DNA of 64,000 bases from Streptomyces griseus (GCF_001715295.1 NZ_MDKB01000005.1:373645-437644), one strand, 5' to 3'. Positions 41,092 through 50,153 are shown, counted from the stretch's first letter. A program made the numbers and translations. Notes: generated by a model from the letters alone, not told the origin.

Positions 41092-41901
41092 ATGAGCGAG
41101 ACCAGCCGTCCCCTCGCCCCTGTCGCGCTGGTGACGGGGGCGGATTCCGGCATCGGACGGGCCGTGGCCGTGGCGCTGGCGCAGCAGCACATGGACGTCG
41201 GCATCACCTGGCACACGGACAGGGAAGGGGCCGAGGCCACGGCCGCCGAGGTCAGGGAGGCGGGCGGCCGCGCCGCGACGGCCCCGATGGACCTCACCGC
41301 GCTGCCCGAGGCCGCGGAGGCCGTGGAGACACTCGCCGACGAGCTGGGCCGCGTCGACGTCCTGGTCAACTGCGCGGGCACGGGGACGTCGGCCCCCTTC
41401 CTCGACCTGGAGCTCGCGACGGTACGCGAGGTGCTCGACGTCGACCTGGTGGGGCCCTTCCTCTGCTCCCAGCGGGCGGCCGGCCGGATGATCGGGCAGG
41501 GCGGCGGCGGCCGCATCGTCAACATCACTTCCGTCCACGAGCACCAGCCCCGTGTCGGGGCGGCTCCGTACTGTGCCGCCAAGGGCGGTCTGGGCCTGCT
41601 GACCCAGGTCATGGCCCTGGAACTGGCCGAGTACGGCATCACGGTGAACGCGGTGGCTCCGGGCGAGATCGCCACGCCCATGACGGGGCAGGAGGACACC
41701 GACGTGATGAGCTCCGACCGGCCCGGCATCCCGCTGGGCCGCCCGGGGGACGCCCGTGAGGTCGCCGCGGTCGTCGCTTTCCTGGCGGGACCCGACTCGT
41801 CCTACACGACGGGTGCGTCATGGGTCGTGGACGGCGGCATGCTCCGCATGGGGCCACAGGCCGGTTCCCATCTGCGCTCCGGCGACTGGCGCCGCCCCTG
41901 A
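41092..41901 (+). CDS. Short-chain dehydrogenase/reductase
   Basis: 269 aa from the ATG at 41092, 4 bp after AGGAGGA. Classical SDR: cofactor motif VTGADSGIGRAVAVAL, NAG region LVNCAGTG (Cys-Ala-Gly variant), catalytic Ser in IVNITSVHEHQP, and YxxxK in PYCAAKGGLGLL, then VNAVAPGEIATPM. NADP preference is likely (HTDREG after strand 2). It oxidises or reduces a small alcohol or ketone. Followed by the SRPBCC gene 57 bp downstream on the same strand. Confidence 0.9.
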   Translation: MSETSRPLAPVALVTGADSGIGRAVAVALAQQHMDVGITWHTDREGAEATAAEVREAGGRAATAPMDLTALPEAAEAVETLADELGRVDVLVNCAGTGTSAPFLDLELATVREVLDVDLVGPFLCSQRAAGRMIGQGGGGRIVNITSVHEHQPRVGAAPYCAAKGGLGLLTQVMALELAEYGITVNAVAPGEIATPMTGQEDTDVMSSDRPGIPLGRPGDAREVAAVVAFLAGPDSSYTTGASWVVDGGMLRMGPQAGSHLRSGDWRRP

Positions 41902-41957
41902 GACGGGGCCCGTCCCGTCGCATCACTGACCGCGCGTGCACGTGTCCGGGAGGATCC

Positions 41958-42428
41958 ATGGCTGTCCGGCATCACCTCATCGACCGTCCGCCGTCCGCCC
42001 TGTGGGCGGTCCTGGAGGACGAGAAGCAGTACGGAAGATGGGTCGTGGGGACCAGCGGCTCCCGCCCGGCGGAGGGCCGGTGGCCGGAGCTCGGCTCGTC
42101 GATCTCCTACACCTTGCACCTGGGCCCCAAGGAGCTCAGCGGACGCACCACCGTCCGGCGCATCGAGCGCCCGGGCGCGCTGGAACTCGAGGCGGAGAGC
42201 GGAAGCCTGGGAACGGCTCGCATCGCCTTCGACATCAGGCCCTGGGGCGAGGACAGGACGCTCGTGATCCTCGACGAGCATCCGTTGAGCGGCTTCGGGG
42301 GCATCCTGCACAACGCGCTCCTGGACGGTCTCCTCCAGATCCGGCACCGCTCCATGCTGGCGCGGCTCGCCAAGGTGGTCGAGGGGGCGGCGGACGAGCG
42401 GGACGCCTCCCCGCTCGGCACGTCCTGA
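41958..42428 (+). CDS. SRPBCC-family (START-like) protein
   Basis: 156 aa from the ATG at 41958 after GGGAGGA. Helix-grip fold features: MAVRHHLIDRPPSALWAVLE, WVVGTSGSRPAEGRWPELGS, RRIERPGALELEAESGSLGT, HPLSGFGGILHNALLDGLLQ. These proteins bind hydrophobic ligands or act as cyclases. It lies between an SDR and a phytoene-desaturase-like oxidoreductase on one strand, which hints at shared lipid or polyketide-like metabolism. The hairpin at 42434 separates it from the next gene. Confidence 0.82.
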   Translation: MAVRHHLIDRPPSALWAVLEDEKQYGRWVVGTSGSRPAEGRWPELGSSISYTLHLGPKELSGRTTVRRIERPGALELEAESGSLGTARIAFDIRPWGEDRTLVILDEHPLSGFGGILHNALLDGLLQIRHRSMLARLAKVVEGAADERDASPLGTS

Positions 42429-42433
42429 GCTCC

Positions 42434-42464
42434 CCGGACGGCCCCGCACGCCGGGGCCGTCCGG
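42434..42464. terminator. 12-bp hairpin after the SRPBCC gene
   Basis: Arms 42434-42445 and 42453-42464 pair perfectly; loop 7 nt. It begins 6 bp after the stop. Confidence 0.75.
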
Positions 42465-42497
42465 TTCCTGCTGTCTCCCCCGGCGAAGGGCAACACG

Positions 42498-44129
42498 ATG
42501 GTCGACGCAGTGGTGATCGGAAGCGGCCCCAACGGCCTGGTCGCGGCCAACCTGCTCGCCGACGCCGGCTGGTCCGTGGAGGTCCTGGAGGCCGAGGACA
42601 CGCCGGGCGGCGCGGTACGCAGCGACACGGGGGTCCACCCCGGTTTCGTGAACGACCTGTTCAGCTCGTTCTATCCGCTGGCCGCCGCCTCGCCGATCCT
42701 CTCGGGGCTCGACCTGGGCAGCCACGGGCTGCGCTGGAGTCACGCCCCGCACGTACTGGCGCACCCGCTGCTCGACGGCAGCTGCGCCGTGCTGGACCGT
42801 GACAGAGCGGTGACGGCGGCGGGGCTCGAGGAGTTCGCCGCCGGGGACGGGGGCAGCTGGCTGGACCTGTGCCACGTCTGGGACCGGCTCGGCGACGACG
42901 TCGTCCACGCCCTGTTCTCCCCGTTCCCGCCCGTCCGGGCCGGAGCGGTGCTGGCGGCACGGCTACGGGCGGCGGGCGGGCTGCGGCTGGCCCGCAGCCT
43001 GATCCTGCCCGTGCGGCGGTTCGGCGAGGAGGAGTTCGCCGGCGAGGGCGGCCGGCTGCTGCTGGCGGGCAACGCGCTGCACGCGGACCTGGCTCCCGAG
43101 GCGGCCGGCAGCGGTGGGTTCGGCTGGCTGATGGCCATGCTGGGCCAGTCCTTCGGATTCCCCGTTCCGGCGGGCGGCGCCGGTGCGCTCACCGCGGCCC
43201 TCGTACACCGGCTCCGCTCACGCGGCGGCGCCGTTCGGTGCGGGCAGCGGGTGACCGAGGTCGTGGTCCGCCGGGGCCGTGCCGAGGGCGTCCGCACGGC
43301 GGCCCGGGAAGCGATCCCCGCGGCCAGAGCCGTCCTGGCCGACGTGTCGGCGCCCAGCCTGTACGGCGAGCTGGTCCCCCCGCGGCATCTGCCGCCCCGG
43401 CTCCTGGACGATCTGCGCCGGTTCCAGTGGGACTTCGCCACGTTCAAGGTCGACTGGGCCCTGGACGGGCCGGTGCCGTGGACCAGCCCGCGGGCCGCGG
43501 CGGCGGGCACCGTGCACATCGCCGAGGGCGTCGACGAGCTGACCCGGTTCGCGTCGCAGATCGCCCGCGGGCTCGTACCCGACCGGCCCTTCCTCCTGAT
43601 GGGCCAGATGACGACCGCCGACGCGACCCGTTCGCCGGCCGGTACGGAGTCGGCGTGGGCCTACACCCACGTGCCGCACCGGGTGAAGGCGGACGCCGGG
43701 CCGGACGGCCTGTCCGGGCGGTGGGACCCGGCGGAGGAGCGGGCGATGGCGGACCGGGTGGAGGAGCAGGTCGAGCGGTACGCCCCCGGGTTCCGCGCGC
43801 TGGTCCGCGCGCGGCGTGTCCTGTCCCCCACCGCACTCCAGGCCGCCGACGGCAATCTGCACAACGGGGCGATCAACGGGGGCACCGCGGGTATGCACCA
43901 GCAGCTGGTCTTCCGGCCGGTACCGGGCACGGGCCGGCCCGAGACACCGGTCAAGCGCCTGTATCTGGCCTCCGCCTCGGCGCATCCGGGCGGAGGGGTG
44001 CACGGCGCCCCGGGCGCCAACGCGGCGCGGGCAGCGCTCCGTGCCACGCGGGGAACCACCGCCGTACTGAGCTCGGCCCAGCGGCTGCTCGCCCGCCGCG
44101 GCAGGACCGGCGAGACCGGGACGGGCTGA
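42498..44129 (+). CDS. FAD-dependent oxidoreductase, phytoene desaturase-like
   Basis: 543 aa. N-terminal Rossmann FAD motif DAVVIGSGPNGLVAANLLAD followed by EVLEAEDTPGGAVRS, and the C-terminal FAD motif YLASASAHPGGGVHGAPGAN AA-type. The middle contains HADLAPEAAGSGGFGWLMAM, typical of the CrtI/FixC-related group annotated as NAD(P)/FAD-dependent oxidoreductase. No crtE, crtB or crtY gene is adjacent, so it should not be called a carotenoid enzyme on this evidence. The substrate is unknown. Confidence 0.85.
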   Translation: MVDAVVIGSGPNGLVAANLLADAGWSVEVLEAEDTPGGAVRSDTGVHPGFVNDLFSSFYPLAAASPILSGLDLGSHGLRWSHAPHVLAHPLLDGSCAVLDRDRAVTAAGLEEFAAGDGGSWLDLCHVWDRLGDDVVHALFSPFPPVRAGAVLAARLRAAGGLRLARSLILPVRRFGEEEFAGEGGRLLLAGNALHADLAPEAAGSGGFGWLMAMLGQSFGFPVPAGGAGALTAALVHRLRSRGGAVRCGQRVTEVVVRRGRAEGVRTAAREAIPAARAVLADVSAPSLYGELVPPRHLPPRLLDDLRRFQWDFATFKVDWALDGPVPWTSPRAAAAGTVHIAEGVDELTRFASQIARGLVPDRPFLLMGQMTTADATRSPAGTESAWAYTHVPHRVKADAGPDGLSGRWDPAEERAMADRVEEQVERYAPGFRALVRARRVLSPTALQAADGNLHNGAINGGTAGMHQQLVFRPVPGTGRPETPVKRLYLASASAHPGGGVHGAPGANAARAALRATRGTTAVLSSAQRLLARRGRTGETGTG

Positions 44130-44486
44130 ACCGGGAGGGCCCGCGACGACCGCCGCACGACCCCGTACGTTCGATCCGCCGGTTCCGGGGCGAGGCGGTC
44201 ACCGCCCGTGCGCGCGACGATCGGATCGGCACGGCGGAGGCGACCCGGACAACGGGGCCCGCTGCCCGGGGAGGACCTCACGTACCGCTCCTTCCGGCGT
44301 CAGGGAGGTGCACCGTCCGGCGCCGTACGGCTCCTGCACCTCGCCCACCGTGTCCGGGACACCGCCGCCCGGCCGGCCCGCCTTCACCCGACCGGGGCCG
44401 ATTGTTCCGCCGCCCCGGGGGAACCCGTGACGGCACGTCTTCAGCCGCCCGCACCTGCCGGGCACCGGGGAAGGAAGTACGACACC
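44130..44486. other. 357-bp gap without a recognised gene
   Basis: Short frames here are Arg/Pro-rich noise. The promoter of the SDR gene at 44487 should lie in the right half. I see no convincing terminator stem or operator. Confidence 0.5.
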
Positions 44487-45374
44487 ATGAGCGACGCCGA
44501 ACAGCCGCAGGACCCCACACGCCGGCATCCGCGGCCCGACTTCCCTCAGCAGGACCAGGAGCATCCGGGCTGGACGGGACCGATGGATCCGCCGCCGGAC
44601 CACGGTGAGCACTCCTACACCGGTCATGGGCTCCTGCTCGACCGGAAGGCCGTCATCACGGGAGGCGATTCGGGCATCGGCCGCGCGGTGGCCCTCGCCT
44701 TCGGGCGGGAGGGCGCGGACGTCCTGCTGACCTACCTGCCGTCCGAGGAGCAGGAGGCACAGGAGACCGCGCGGCTGGTCGAACAGTCGGGCCGCAAGGC
44801 GGTGCCGGTGCCGTGCGACATCCGCGACGAGAAGCAGTGCCGGGCGCTCATCGAGCGGGCCGTGTCGGAGTTCGGCCGCATCGACATCCTGGTGAACAAC
44901 GCGGCGTACCAGATGTCGCAGCCCGACGGCATCGCCGCCATCTCGACCGCCCAGTTCGACCGTGTGGTGCGGACCAACCTCTACGGGATGTTCTGGCTGT
45001 GCAAGACGGCACTGCCCCACATCCCGGCCGGTGGATCCATCATCAACACCACGTCGGTCCAGGCCTACAAGCCCAGCCCGCACCTGCTGGACTACGCCAT
45101 GACGAAGGGGGCGATCGTCACCTTCACCCAGGGCCTCGCGCAGATGCTCGCCTCGGACGGCATCCGCGTCAACGCCGTGGCCCCGGGACCCGTCTGGACC
45201 CCGCTCATCCCGGCGACCATGCCGGACACCACGGAGTTCGGGAAGCAGAGCCCTCTGGGGCGTCCTGCGCAGCCCGCCGAGATGGCACCGGCCTACGTCT
45301 TCCTCGCCTCGTCGAACGCGACCTTCATCACCGGCGAGATCATGAACGCGACCGGTGGCACTCCGCTGCCCTGA
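44487..45374 (+). CDS. Short-chain dehydrogenase, YghA/YhdF-like with N-terminal tail
   Basis: 295 aa from the ATG at 44487, after AAGGAAG. A 45-residue Pro/His/Asp-rich tail (QQDQEHPGWTGPMDPPPDHG) precedes the SDR core: AVITGGDSGIGRAVALAFGR, LVNNAAYQM, NTTSVQAYKPSPHLLDYAMTK (Ser, Tyr, Lys), VNAVAPGPVWTPLIPATMP. The tail and the ITGGDSGIG variant mark the general-stress SDR group (YdaD/YhdF/YghA). Role: reduction of a reactive aldehyde or alcohol under stress. The decarboxylase remnant follows. Confidence 0.88.
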   Translation: MSDAEQPQDPTRRHPRPDFPQQDQEHPGWTGPMDPPPDHGEHSYTGHGLLLDRKAVITGGDSGIGRAVALAFGREGADVLLTYLPSEEQEAQETARLVEQSGRKAVPVPCDIRDEKQCRALIERAVSEFGRIDILVNNAAYQMSQPDGIAAISTAQFDRVVRTNLYGMFWLCKTALPHIPAGGSIINTTSVQAYKPSPHLLDYAMTKGAIVTFTQGLAQMLASDGIRVNAVAPGPVWTPLIPATMPDTTEFGKQSPLGRPAQPAEMAPAYVFLASSNATFITGEIMNATGGTPLP

Positions 45375-45464
45375 CCGTCCGGTCGCGGGCCGCCCGCCGG
45401 GGCCGGGGCCCCCGAGGAGCCGGGAGCGGTGATTGGCCGGGACGTCGTCGGGAAGGCGTTACTT

Positions 45465-45754
45465 ATGCAGACGAACCATCATGAAGCGCCCGTGCTCGAC
45501 GCCCTGGCCGCTTACTTGCCCCTTACTTCTCCGCGACCGAGGACGTACCGGCCGAGAAGGCCGTGGGCCGGGTGGCCGCCGAGATGATGACTCCGTACCC
45601 GCCGGGGATCCCCGCTGTCCTGCCCGGTGAACGGATCACCGAACCGCTGCTGCGCTATCTGCGCTCGGGCATCGAGGCCGGTATGAACGTGCCCGACCCG
45701 GCCGATCCCACCCTGGGTACCGTCCGCGTCTGCGCCGACGGTGAAGGCCCCTGA
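45465..45754 (+). pseudogene. Deletion remnant of an Orn/Lys/Arg decarboxylase gene
   Basis: ATG at 45465 opens with MQTNHHEAPVLDALAAYLP, the usual N-terminus of these PLP enzymes. From about 45521, in another frame, the C-terminus follows: PYFSATEDVPAEKAVGRVAA, EMMTPYPPGIPAVLPGERIT, EPLLRYLRSGIEAGMNVPDP, TLGTVRV, ending at 45754. About 390 central residues, including the PLP lysine, are missing and the frame shifts at the join. A 7-bp direct repeat, CTTACTT, flanks the junction (45511-45517 and 45522-45528). No active enzyme can be made. Confidence 0.82.
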
Positions 45755-45841
45755 ACGGCCTGCGGCCCCACCCGGACTTCGCCCGGTTCCCCCCGCGAAC
45801 AGGGCCACTGGAGAAGAAGCACACGGACGGAAGGATCCGAC

Positions 45842-46216
45842 ATGCCCGTCGCCACCTATTCCCTCGTCGCCCTCGACTGCCCCGACCCCCAGGTGCTCGC
45901 GGAGTTCTACCAGGGCGTACTCGGAGGCGAGATCGGCACGTACAGCGACGACTGGTACACGCTCGATGTGCCGGGCGGTGCCCGCATCGCCTTCCAGCGG
46001 GCGACCGGCCACACGCCGCCGGAGTGGCCCCGCGGGGACCGCAACTCCCAGCAGGCCCACCTGGACCTCGACGTGGAGGACCTCGACCGGTCCCAGGAGC
46101 AGGTCCTGGCGCTCGGGGCGACACCGCTGGACCTCGACGACCGCGGCGGTGAACGCGGCTTCCGGGTGTACGCGGACCCGGCCGGGCACCCGTTCTGCCT
46201 CTGCCGGGAGCAGTGA
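45842..46216 (+). CDS. VOC-family protein, single domain
   Basis: 124 aa. Glyoxalase-like pattern: YSLVALDCPDPQVLAEFYQG, VLGGEIGTYSDDWYTLDVPG, QQAHLDLDVEDLDRSQEQVL, ALGATPLDLDDRGGERGFRV, YADPAGHPFCLCREQ. One beta-alpha-beta-beta-beta pair, so it probably works as a dimer. His in QAHLDLD and Glu/Cys near the end are candidate ligands. It is convergent with the DUF998 gene and separated by a hairpin. Confidence 0.85.
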   Translation: MPVATYSLVALDCPDPQVLAEFYQGVLGGEIGTYSDDWYTLDVPGGARIAFQRATGHTPPEWPRGDRNSQQAHLDLDVEDLDRSQEQVLALGATPLDLDDRGGERGFRVYADPAGHPFCLCREQ

Positions 46217-46218
46217 GG

Positions 46219-46250
46219 GGCGGGGGCCGGCGGCACCGTCGGCCCCCGCC
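46219..46250. terminator. Hairpin between convergent VOC and DUF998 genes
   Basis: Arms 46219-46228 and 46241-46250 pair perfectly (10 bp); loop 12 nt with one more possible pair. Works in both directions. Confidence 0.75.
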
Positions 46251-46269
46251 TGATGTCCTGCCGGTGCGG

Positions 46270-46869
46270 TCACTCGGGCGGCCGGGCGTTGCCCGGGTGG
46301 CACAGGCAGGAAGCGACCACCACCAAGGGCCAGACGGACTGAAAGACCGTCAGGAGCCGTTCGACGACCCCGATGGCACCGTTCCGGCTCATCTCGACCA
46401 GGAACCAGGCCGCCCCGGCACCTATCAGCGCGGTCACCGTCACCGAGGTCACCGGGCGCAGCCCCCAGGGCGCGGCTGCGCCGCGGTCGGCGGCCAGGAC
46501 CGGCCACACCGCGAGAAGGGTGAAGCCGGCCACGACGACCGACCCGTGGTGGAGGGACCCACCGCTGCTGGGCACGGGGAGCAGCGCCACCCCCAGGGCC
46601 GCCACTCCCCCGCCGGCGAGCGCCACCCGGCCCGCGGGCGCGGCTGCCCGCAGCCCCCAGGCGGTGAGCAGATGACAGATCCCCAGGGCGACGAAGGCCC
46701 CGTTCATCACCCAGGAGCCCGCGGCGCCGTAGGCCGCGAGCACGCTGATCGTCTGCGTGACGGGATCGTAGGCGGGCCCCTCCAGCAGTGCCGCGATCGT
46801 CCAGCCCGCGACCAACAGGACAGGCGCGCATACCGACGAGAGCAGGGCCCACTTGGGAACGGGTCGCAT
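46270..46869 (-). CDS. DUF998 membrane protein
   Basis: 199 aa from the ATG at 46869 (MRPVPKWALLSSVCAPVLLV). Six predicted membrane segments: LLSSVCAPVLLVAGWTIAAL, SWVMNGAFVALGICHLLTAW, RVALAGGGVAALGVALLPVP, VVVAGFTLLAVWPVLAA, SVTVTALIGAGAAWFLVEMS, TVFQSVWPLVVVASCL. The segment YDPVTQTISVLAAYGAAG is the DUF998 signature near the first loop. Function unknown. Confidence 0.85.
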   Translation of the reverse strand: MRPVPKWALLSSVCAPVLLVAGWTIAALLEGPAYDPVTQTISVLAAYGAAGSWVMNGAFVALGICHLLTAWGLRAAAPAGRVALAGGGVAALGVALLPVPSSGGSLHHGSVVVAGFTLLAVWPVLAADRGAAAPWGLRPVTSVTVTALIGAGAAWFLVEMSRNGAIGVVERLLTVFQSVWPLVVVASCLCHPGNARPPE

Positions 46870-46937
46870 CCGCCCACCGTAGATCGCCCGGTCGCCCCTC
46901 CCCCGCGCACACGCCAGGCGGGGGTCCGGCGCGGCGG

Positions 46938-46966
46938 GCGGACCGGGCCCGTCCGGCCCGGTCCGC
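46938..46966. terminator. 12-bp hairpin terminator of the GH43 gene
   Basis: Arms 46938-46949 and 46955-46966 with a 5-nt loop, perfect pairing, 7 bp past the minus-strand stop at 46973. Confidence 0.8.
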
Positions 46967-46972
46967 GGTCGC

Positions 46973-48508
46973 CTATCCGACCGGCTCGTCCAGAGGCTCG
47001 TAGTCGAACCAGTCGAAGCGGACGGTGCCGGTGGCGGCGTACATCCCGATGACCCGGCCGGTGAAGCCGCCGGCCACCTCGGTGGACAGGTACCGCCCGT
47101 CGAGCCGGGCGAGTTCGGCGAAGGTGCCGTCCGTTTCCTCGACACCGAGGACAAGGGTGTCAGGACCGCTCCGCGCGTCGGCCGGGACCGGGGTGGCGGC
47201 GGTCTCCACCCGAAGGACCTGGGGACCCGCGGGGAGCGGCCGCGTCGCCACGACGGTACGCAGCGGACCGATACGGGCGATCGCACGGACCTCCCCGGAC
47301 GCCACCTCGATGTCGTAGTGGTGGCTCTCGTCGAGGCGTACGGTCAGACCGCCGGTGCCTTCCGACGGGTCGACCAGGGTGCGGGCCCGGCACGACAGGT
47401 GCTGCTGACGCCGCCCGACGAACGTCACGTCGGTGGCGTCGGGCGAGGCGCCCCGGGCACGGAGGGTCAGCCGGCCGGGGTCGCCGCCGGTGGTGCAGGA
47501 GCCGGCCGGGCGGTCCCGCAAGGAGATCCAGTGCGGGGCGAGTTCGGGCAGGTCGAAGTCGTCCCGGACAGGGGCGGGGGCCGCCGGTACGAGGGGCCAC
47601 GGGGGCGCGGGCATGGCGGGTGCCACCTCACCGACGACCGGCCAGTCGTCCACCCAGCTCACCGGGGCCAGGAACGTCTCCCTGCCGAGTACGTGCCAGC
47701 CGGGGGTGCCGCCGAGCGGCCGCACCCCGAGCAGGACCATCCACCACGATCCGTCGGGGCCCTGGACCAGGTCGCCGTGGCCGGTGTTCTGGACCGGCAG
47801 ATCGGTACCACGGTGGGTGAGGACCGGGTTGGCCGGACAAGGCTCGAACGGGCCGTCGGGGGTGCGTCCCCGGGCGATCGAGACGCCGTGGCACCGCTCG
47901 GTCCCGCCCTCGGCGATCAGCAGGTACCAGTAGGCGCCGATCCGGTACAGGTGCGGCGCCTCCGGCGCCTTGGCGCCCGGGGTACCGGACCAGATCCGGT
48001 GCGGCGGCCCGAAGGTCTCCCCGGTGTACGGGTCGATGCGGACCTGTTCGACACCCGCAGTGGTGCACCAGCAGGTGCCGTCCTCGTCCCAGGCGAGATC
48101 CGGATCGATGCCCTTGACCCCGGGCAGCGGGACCGGCTCGGACCAGGGACCGGCCGGGTCCTCGGTGTGGAAGAGCAGGTTGCCGCCGTCACTCACGTTC
48201 GTGGTGATCAGCCAGAAGCGGCCGTCGTGGTGGCGCAGGGTGGGAGCGTAGATCCCCTTGGACGAGGCAGTCCCGGGCAGCAGGCGCAGTTGCGACGGCC
48301 GGTCCAGGGCATTGCCTATCAGGGTCCAGTGGACCAGGTCACGGCTGTGGAAGAGGGGGACGCCGGGAAAGTACTCGAAGCTGGAGCAGGCGAGGTAGTA
48401 GTCCTCCCCCACGCGGCAGACGCTGGGGTCGGGGTGGAACCCGGGGATCACGGGATTGGGGACGGTGTTACCCGTCTCGGGCGCGCTCGACACGCTGAAT
48501 CCTTTCAT
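46973..48508 (-). CDS. GH43 beta-xylosidase/alpha-arabinofuranosidase, cytoplasmic
   Basis: 511 aa, start ATG at 48508 (MKGFSVSSAPETGNTVPNPV). Five-bladed propeller with catalytic Asp27 in IPGFHPDPSVCRVGEDYYLA, the pKa-modulating Asp in GVKGIDPDLAWDEDG and the acid Glu in AKAPEAPHLYRIGAYWYLL. A C-terminal beta-sandwich (about 310-505, HYDIEVASGEVRAIARIGPL) is typical of the GH43_11/12 beta-xylosidases. No signal peptide, so it works on imported xylo-oligosaccharides, like the GH3 enzyme at 868. It is divergent from glucarate dehydratase. Confidence 0.9.
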   Translation of the reverse strand: MKGFSVSSAPETGNTVPNPVIPGFHPDPSVCRVGEDYYLACSSFEYFPGVPLFHSRDLVHWTLIGNALDRPSQLRLLPGTASSKGIYAPTLRHHDGRFWLITTNVSDGGNLLFHTEDPAGPWSEPVPLPGVKGIDPDLAWDEDGTCWCTTAGVEQVRIDPYTGETFGPPHRIWSGTPGAKAPEAPHLYRIGAYWYLLIAEGGTERCHGVSIARGRTPDGPFEPCPANPVLTHRGTDLPVQNTGHGDLVQGPDGSWWMVLLGVRPLGGTPGWHVLGRETFLAPVSWVDDWPVVGEVAPAMPAPPWPLVPAAPAPVRDDFDLPELAPHWISLRDRPAGSCTTGGDPGRLTLRARGASPDATDVTFVGRRQQHLSCRARTLVDPSEGTGGLTVRLDESHHYDIEVASGEVRAIARIGPLRTVVATRPLPAGPQVLRVETAATPVPADARSGPDTLVLGVEETDGTFAELARLDGRYLSTEVAGGFTGRVIGMYAATGTVRFDWFDYEPLDEPVG

Positions 48509-48824
48509 CGGTCCGGCCGGACCGTGCCACCTCTTTCACGGGGTGGGGGGCGCCTCGGACCGTCCTGGGGGAACTGCGACCCGCCGAGCGTCACAGACGA
48601 ACCCGCCCCGCGTCCAGGAAATCTCACATCCCAGCAGGTCACACGCGCACCGACGGCACTTTCGCCGTGCGCTCCCACCGCAGTCGGGTCCAGCCCGGGG
48701 CACCGACTCCAGTTCTCATACATATACGCCGTCTGCATACAGAGATAGGATGCGGGGCGAGGCCATGCCGGCCCCACCTTCCTTCCCCCGCGTCGCCCGG
48801 GCCGCACCCAAGGAGTCGGACACC
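48509..48824. promoter_or_regulatory. Divergent promoter region of GH43 and glucarate dehydratase genes
   Basis: A notably AT-rich island (48715-48751, containing tcatacatatacg and tgcatacagagatagga) is out of character for this genome. The element CATAC occurs twice 18 bp apart, and TAGGAT at 48746-48751 could be a -10. A GntR- or other small-palindrome regulator site is plausible. No gene is seen. Confidence 0.5.
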
Positions 48825-50153
48825 ATGAGCCAGCCGACCGTCACCCGCTTCGCGGTGTATCCCGTCGCCGGCCGCGACTGCATGGAACTGAATCTCTCCG
48901 GCGCGCACGGCCCCTTCTTCACCCGTAACGTCCTCGTCCTCCACGACTCCGAAGGGCGTACGGGACTCGGAGAGGTGCCCGGCGGGGAGAAGATCACACA
49001 GACGCTGCGGGACGCGGAGTCCTTGGTCGTCGGAGCGAAGGTGGGCGCCTACAGGAGCGTCCTGCGCGAGATCGGCAACCGGTTCGCCGACCGCGACTCG
49101 GGCGGGCGAGGCGCCCAGACCTACGACCTGCGGACCACCGTGCACGCGGTCACGGCCGTCGAGTCCGCACTGCTCGACCTGCTCGGACAGCACCTCGACG
49201 TACCGGTCGCGGCCCTGCTCGGGGACGGTCAGCAGCGGGACTCCGTGCGGGTGCTGGGCTACCTCTTCCACGTCGGCGATCCCGACCGCACCGACCTGGA
49301 GTACGTCCGGGAGCCCGATGCGGACGTCGCCTGGTACCGCGTCCGGCACGAGGAGGCCCTCACCCCGGGGGCGATCGTCCACCAGGCGGAGGCGGCGTAC
49401 GACCTGTACGGTTTCCGGGACTTCAAGCTCAAGGGCGGAGTGCTGGCGGGCAGTGAGGAGGTCGAGGCCGTACGAGCGCTCAAGGACCGCTTCCCCGACG
49501 CCCGGATCACCCTGGATCCGAACGGCGCATGGTCCCTGCGCGAGGCCGTGGACCTGTGTACACCACTGAGGGGCACGCTCGCCTACGCCGAGGACCCCTG
49601 CGGGGCGGAGAACGGCTACTCGGGCCGGGAGATCCTCGCCGAGTTCCGCCGCGCCACGGGGCTGCCGGTGGCGACCAACATGATCGCCACCGACTGGCGC
49701 CAGCTGACCCATGCCCTGGCCCTGCAGTCGGTCTCCATCCCCTTGGCCGACCCGCACTTCTGGACGATGCAGGGCTCCGTCCGAGTGGCCCAGTTGTGCA
49801 ACGCGATGGGGCTGACCTGGGGTTGCCACTCCAACAACCACTTCGACATCTCGCTCGCCATGGTCACGCACTGCGGTGCGGCGGCCCCCGGCGCGTACAA
49901 CGCCCTGGACACGCACTGGATCTGGCAGGAGGGCCTGGAGCGGCTCACGGTCACCCCGCCCCGGATCGTCGACGGCGAGATCGCCGTACCCGACTCCCCC
50001 GGCCTGGGCGTCCAGCTCGACATGGACCGCCTCCTGGCGGCGCACGAGCTCTACCGGAAGAAGGGTCCGGGGGCACGTGACGACGCGGCCGGCATGAGGT
50101 TCCTCGTACCGGGCTGGACCTTCGACCCCAAGCGCCCGAGCCTGGTGCGCTGA
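48825..50153 (+). CDS. gudD: Glucarate dehydratase-like enolase-superfamily enzyme
   Basis: 442 aa from the ATG at 48825 after AAGGAG. Dehydrates D-glucarate (and idarate) to 5-keto-4-deoxy-glucarate. Mandelate-racemase-type KxK base in FRDFKLKGGV, metal ligands in ITLDPNGAW, YAEDPCGAENGYS and VATNMIATDW, and the His base in WGCHSNNHFDIS. The N-terminal capping domain reads YPVAGRDCMELNLSGAHGPF. Length matches the family (440-450). No glucarate transporter or keto-deoxyglucarate aldolase gene is next to it, so the pathway is completed elsewhere. Confidence 0.9.
   Translation: MSQPTVTRFAVYPVAGRDCMELNLSGAHGPFFTRNVLVLHDSEGRTGLGEVPGGEKITQTLRDAESLVVGAKVGAYRSVLREIGNRFADRDSGGRGAQTYDLRTTVHAVTAVESALLDLLGQHLDVPVAALLGDGQQRDSVRVLGYLFHVGDPDRTDLEYVREPDADVAWYRVRHEEALTPGAIVHQAEAAYDLYGFRDFKLKGGVLAGSEEVEAVRALKDRFPDARITLDPNGAWSLREAVDLCTPLRGTLAYAEDPCGAENGYSGREILAEFRRATGLPVATNMIATDWRQLTHALALQSVSIPLADPHFWTMQGSVRVAQLCNAMGLTWGCHSNNHFDISLAMVTHCGAAAPGAYNALDTHWIWQEGLERLTVTPPRIVDGEIAVPDSPGLGVQLDMDRLLAAHELYRKKGPGARDDAAGMRFLVPGWTFDPKRPSLVR

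Noticed and set aside
42498..44129. Carotenoid biosynthesis locus
   Set aside because: Only a CrtI-like FAD oxidoreductase is present; no crtE, crtB, crtY or related genes are nearby, and this group includes many non-carotenoid enzymes.
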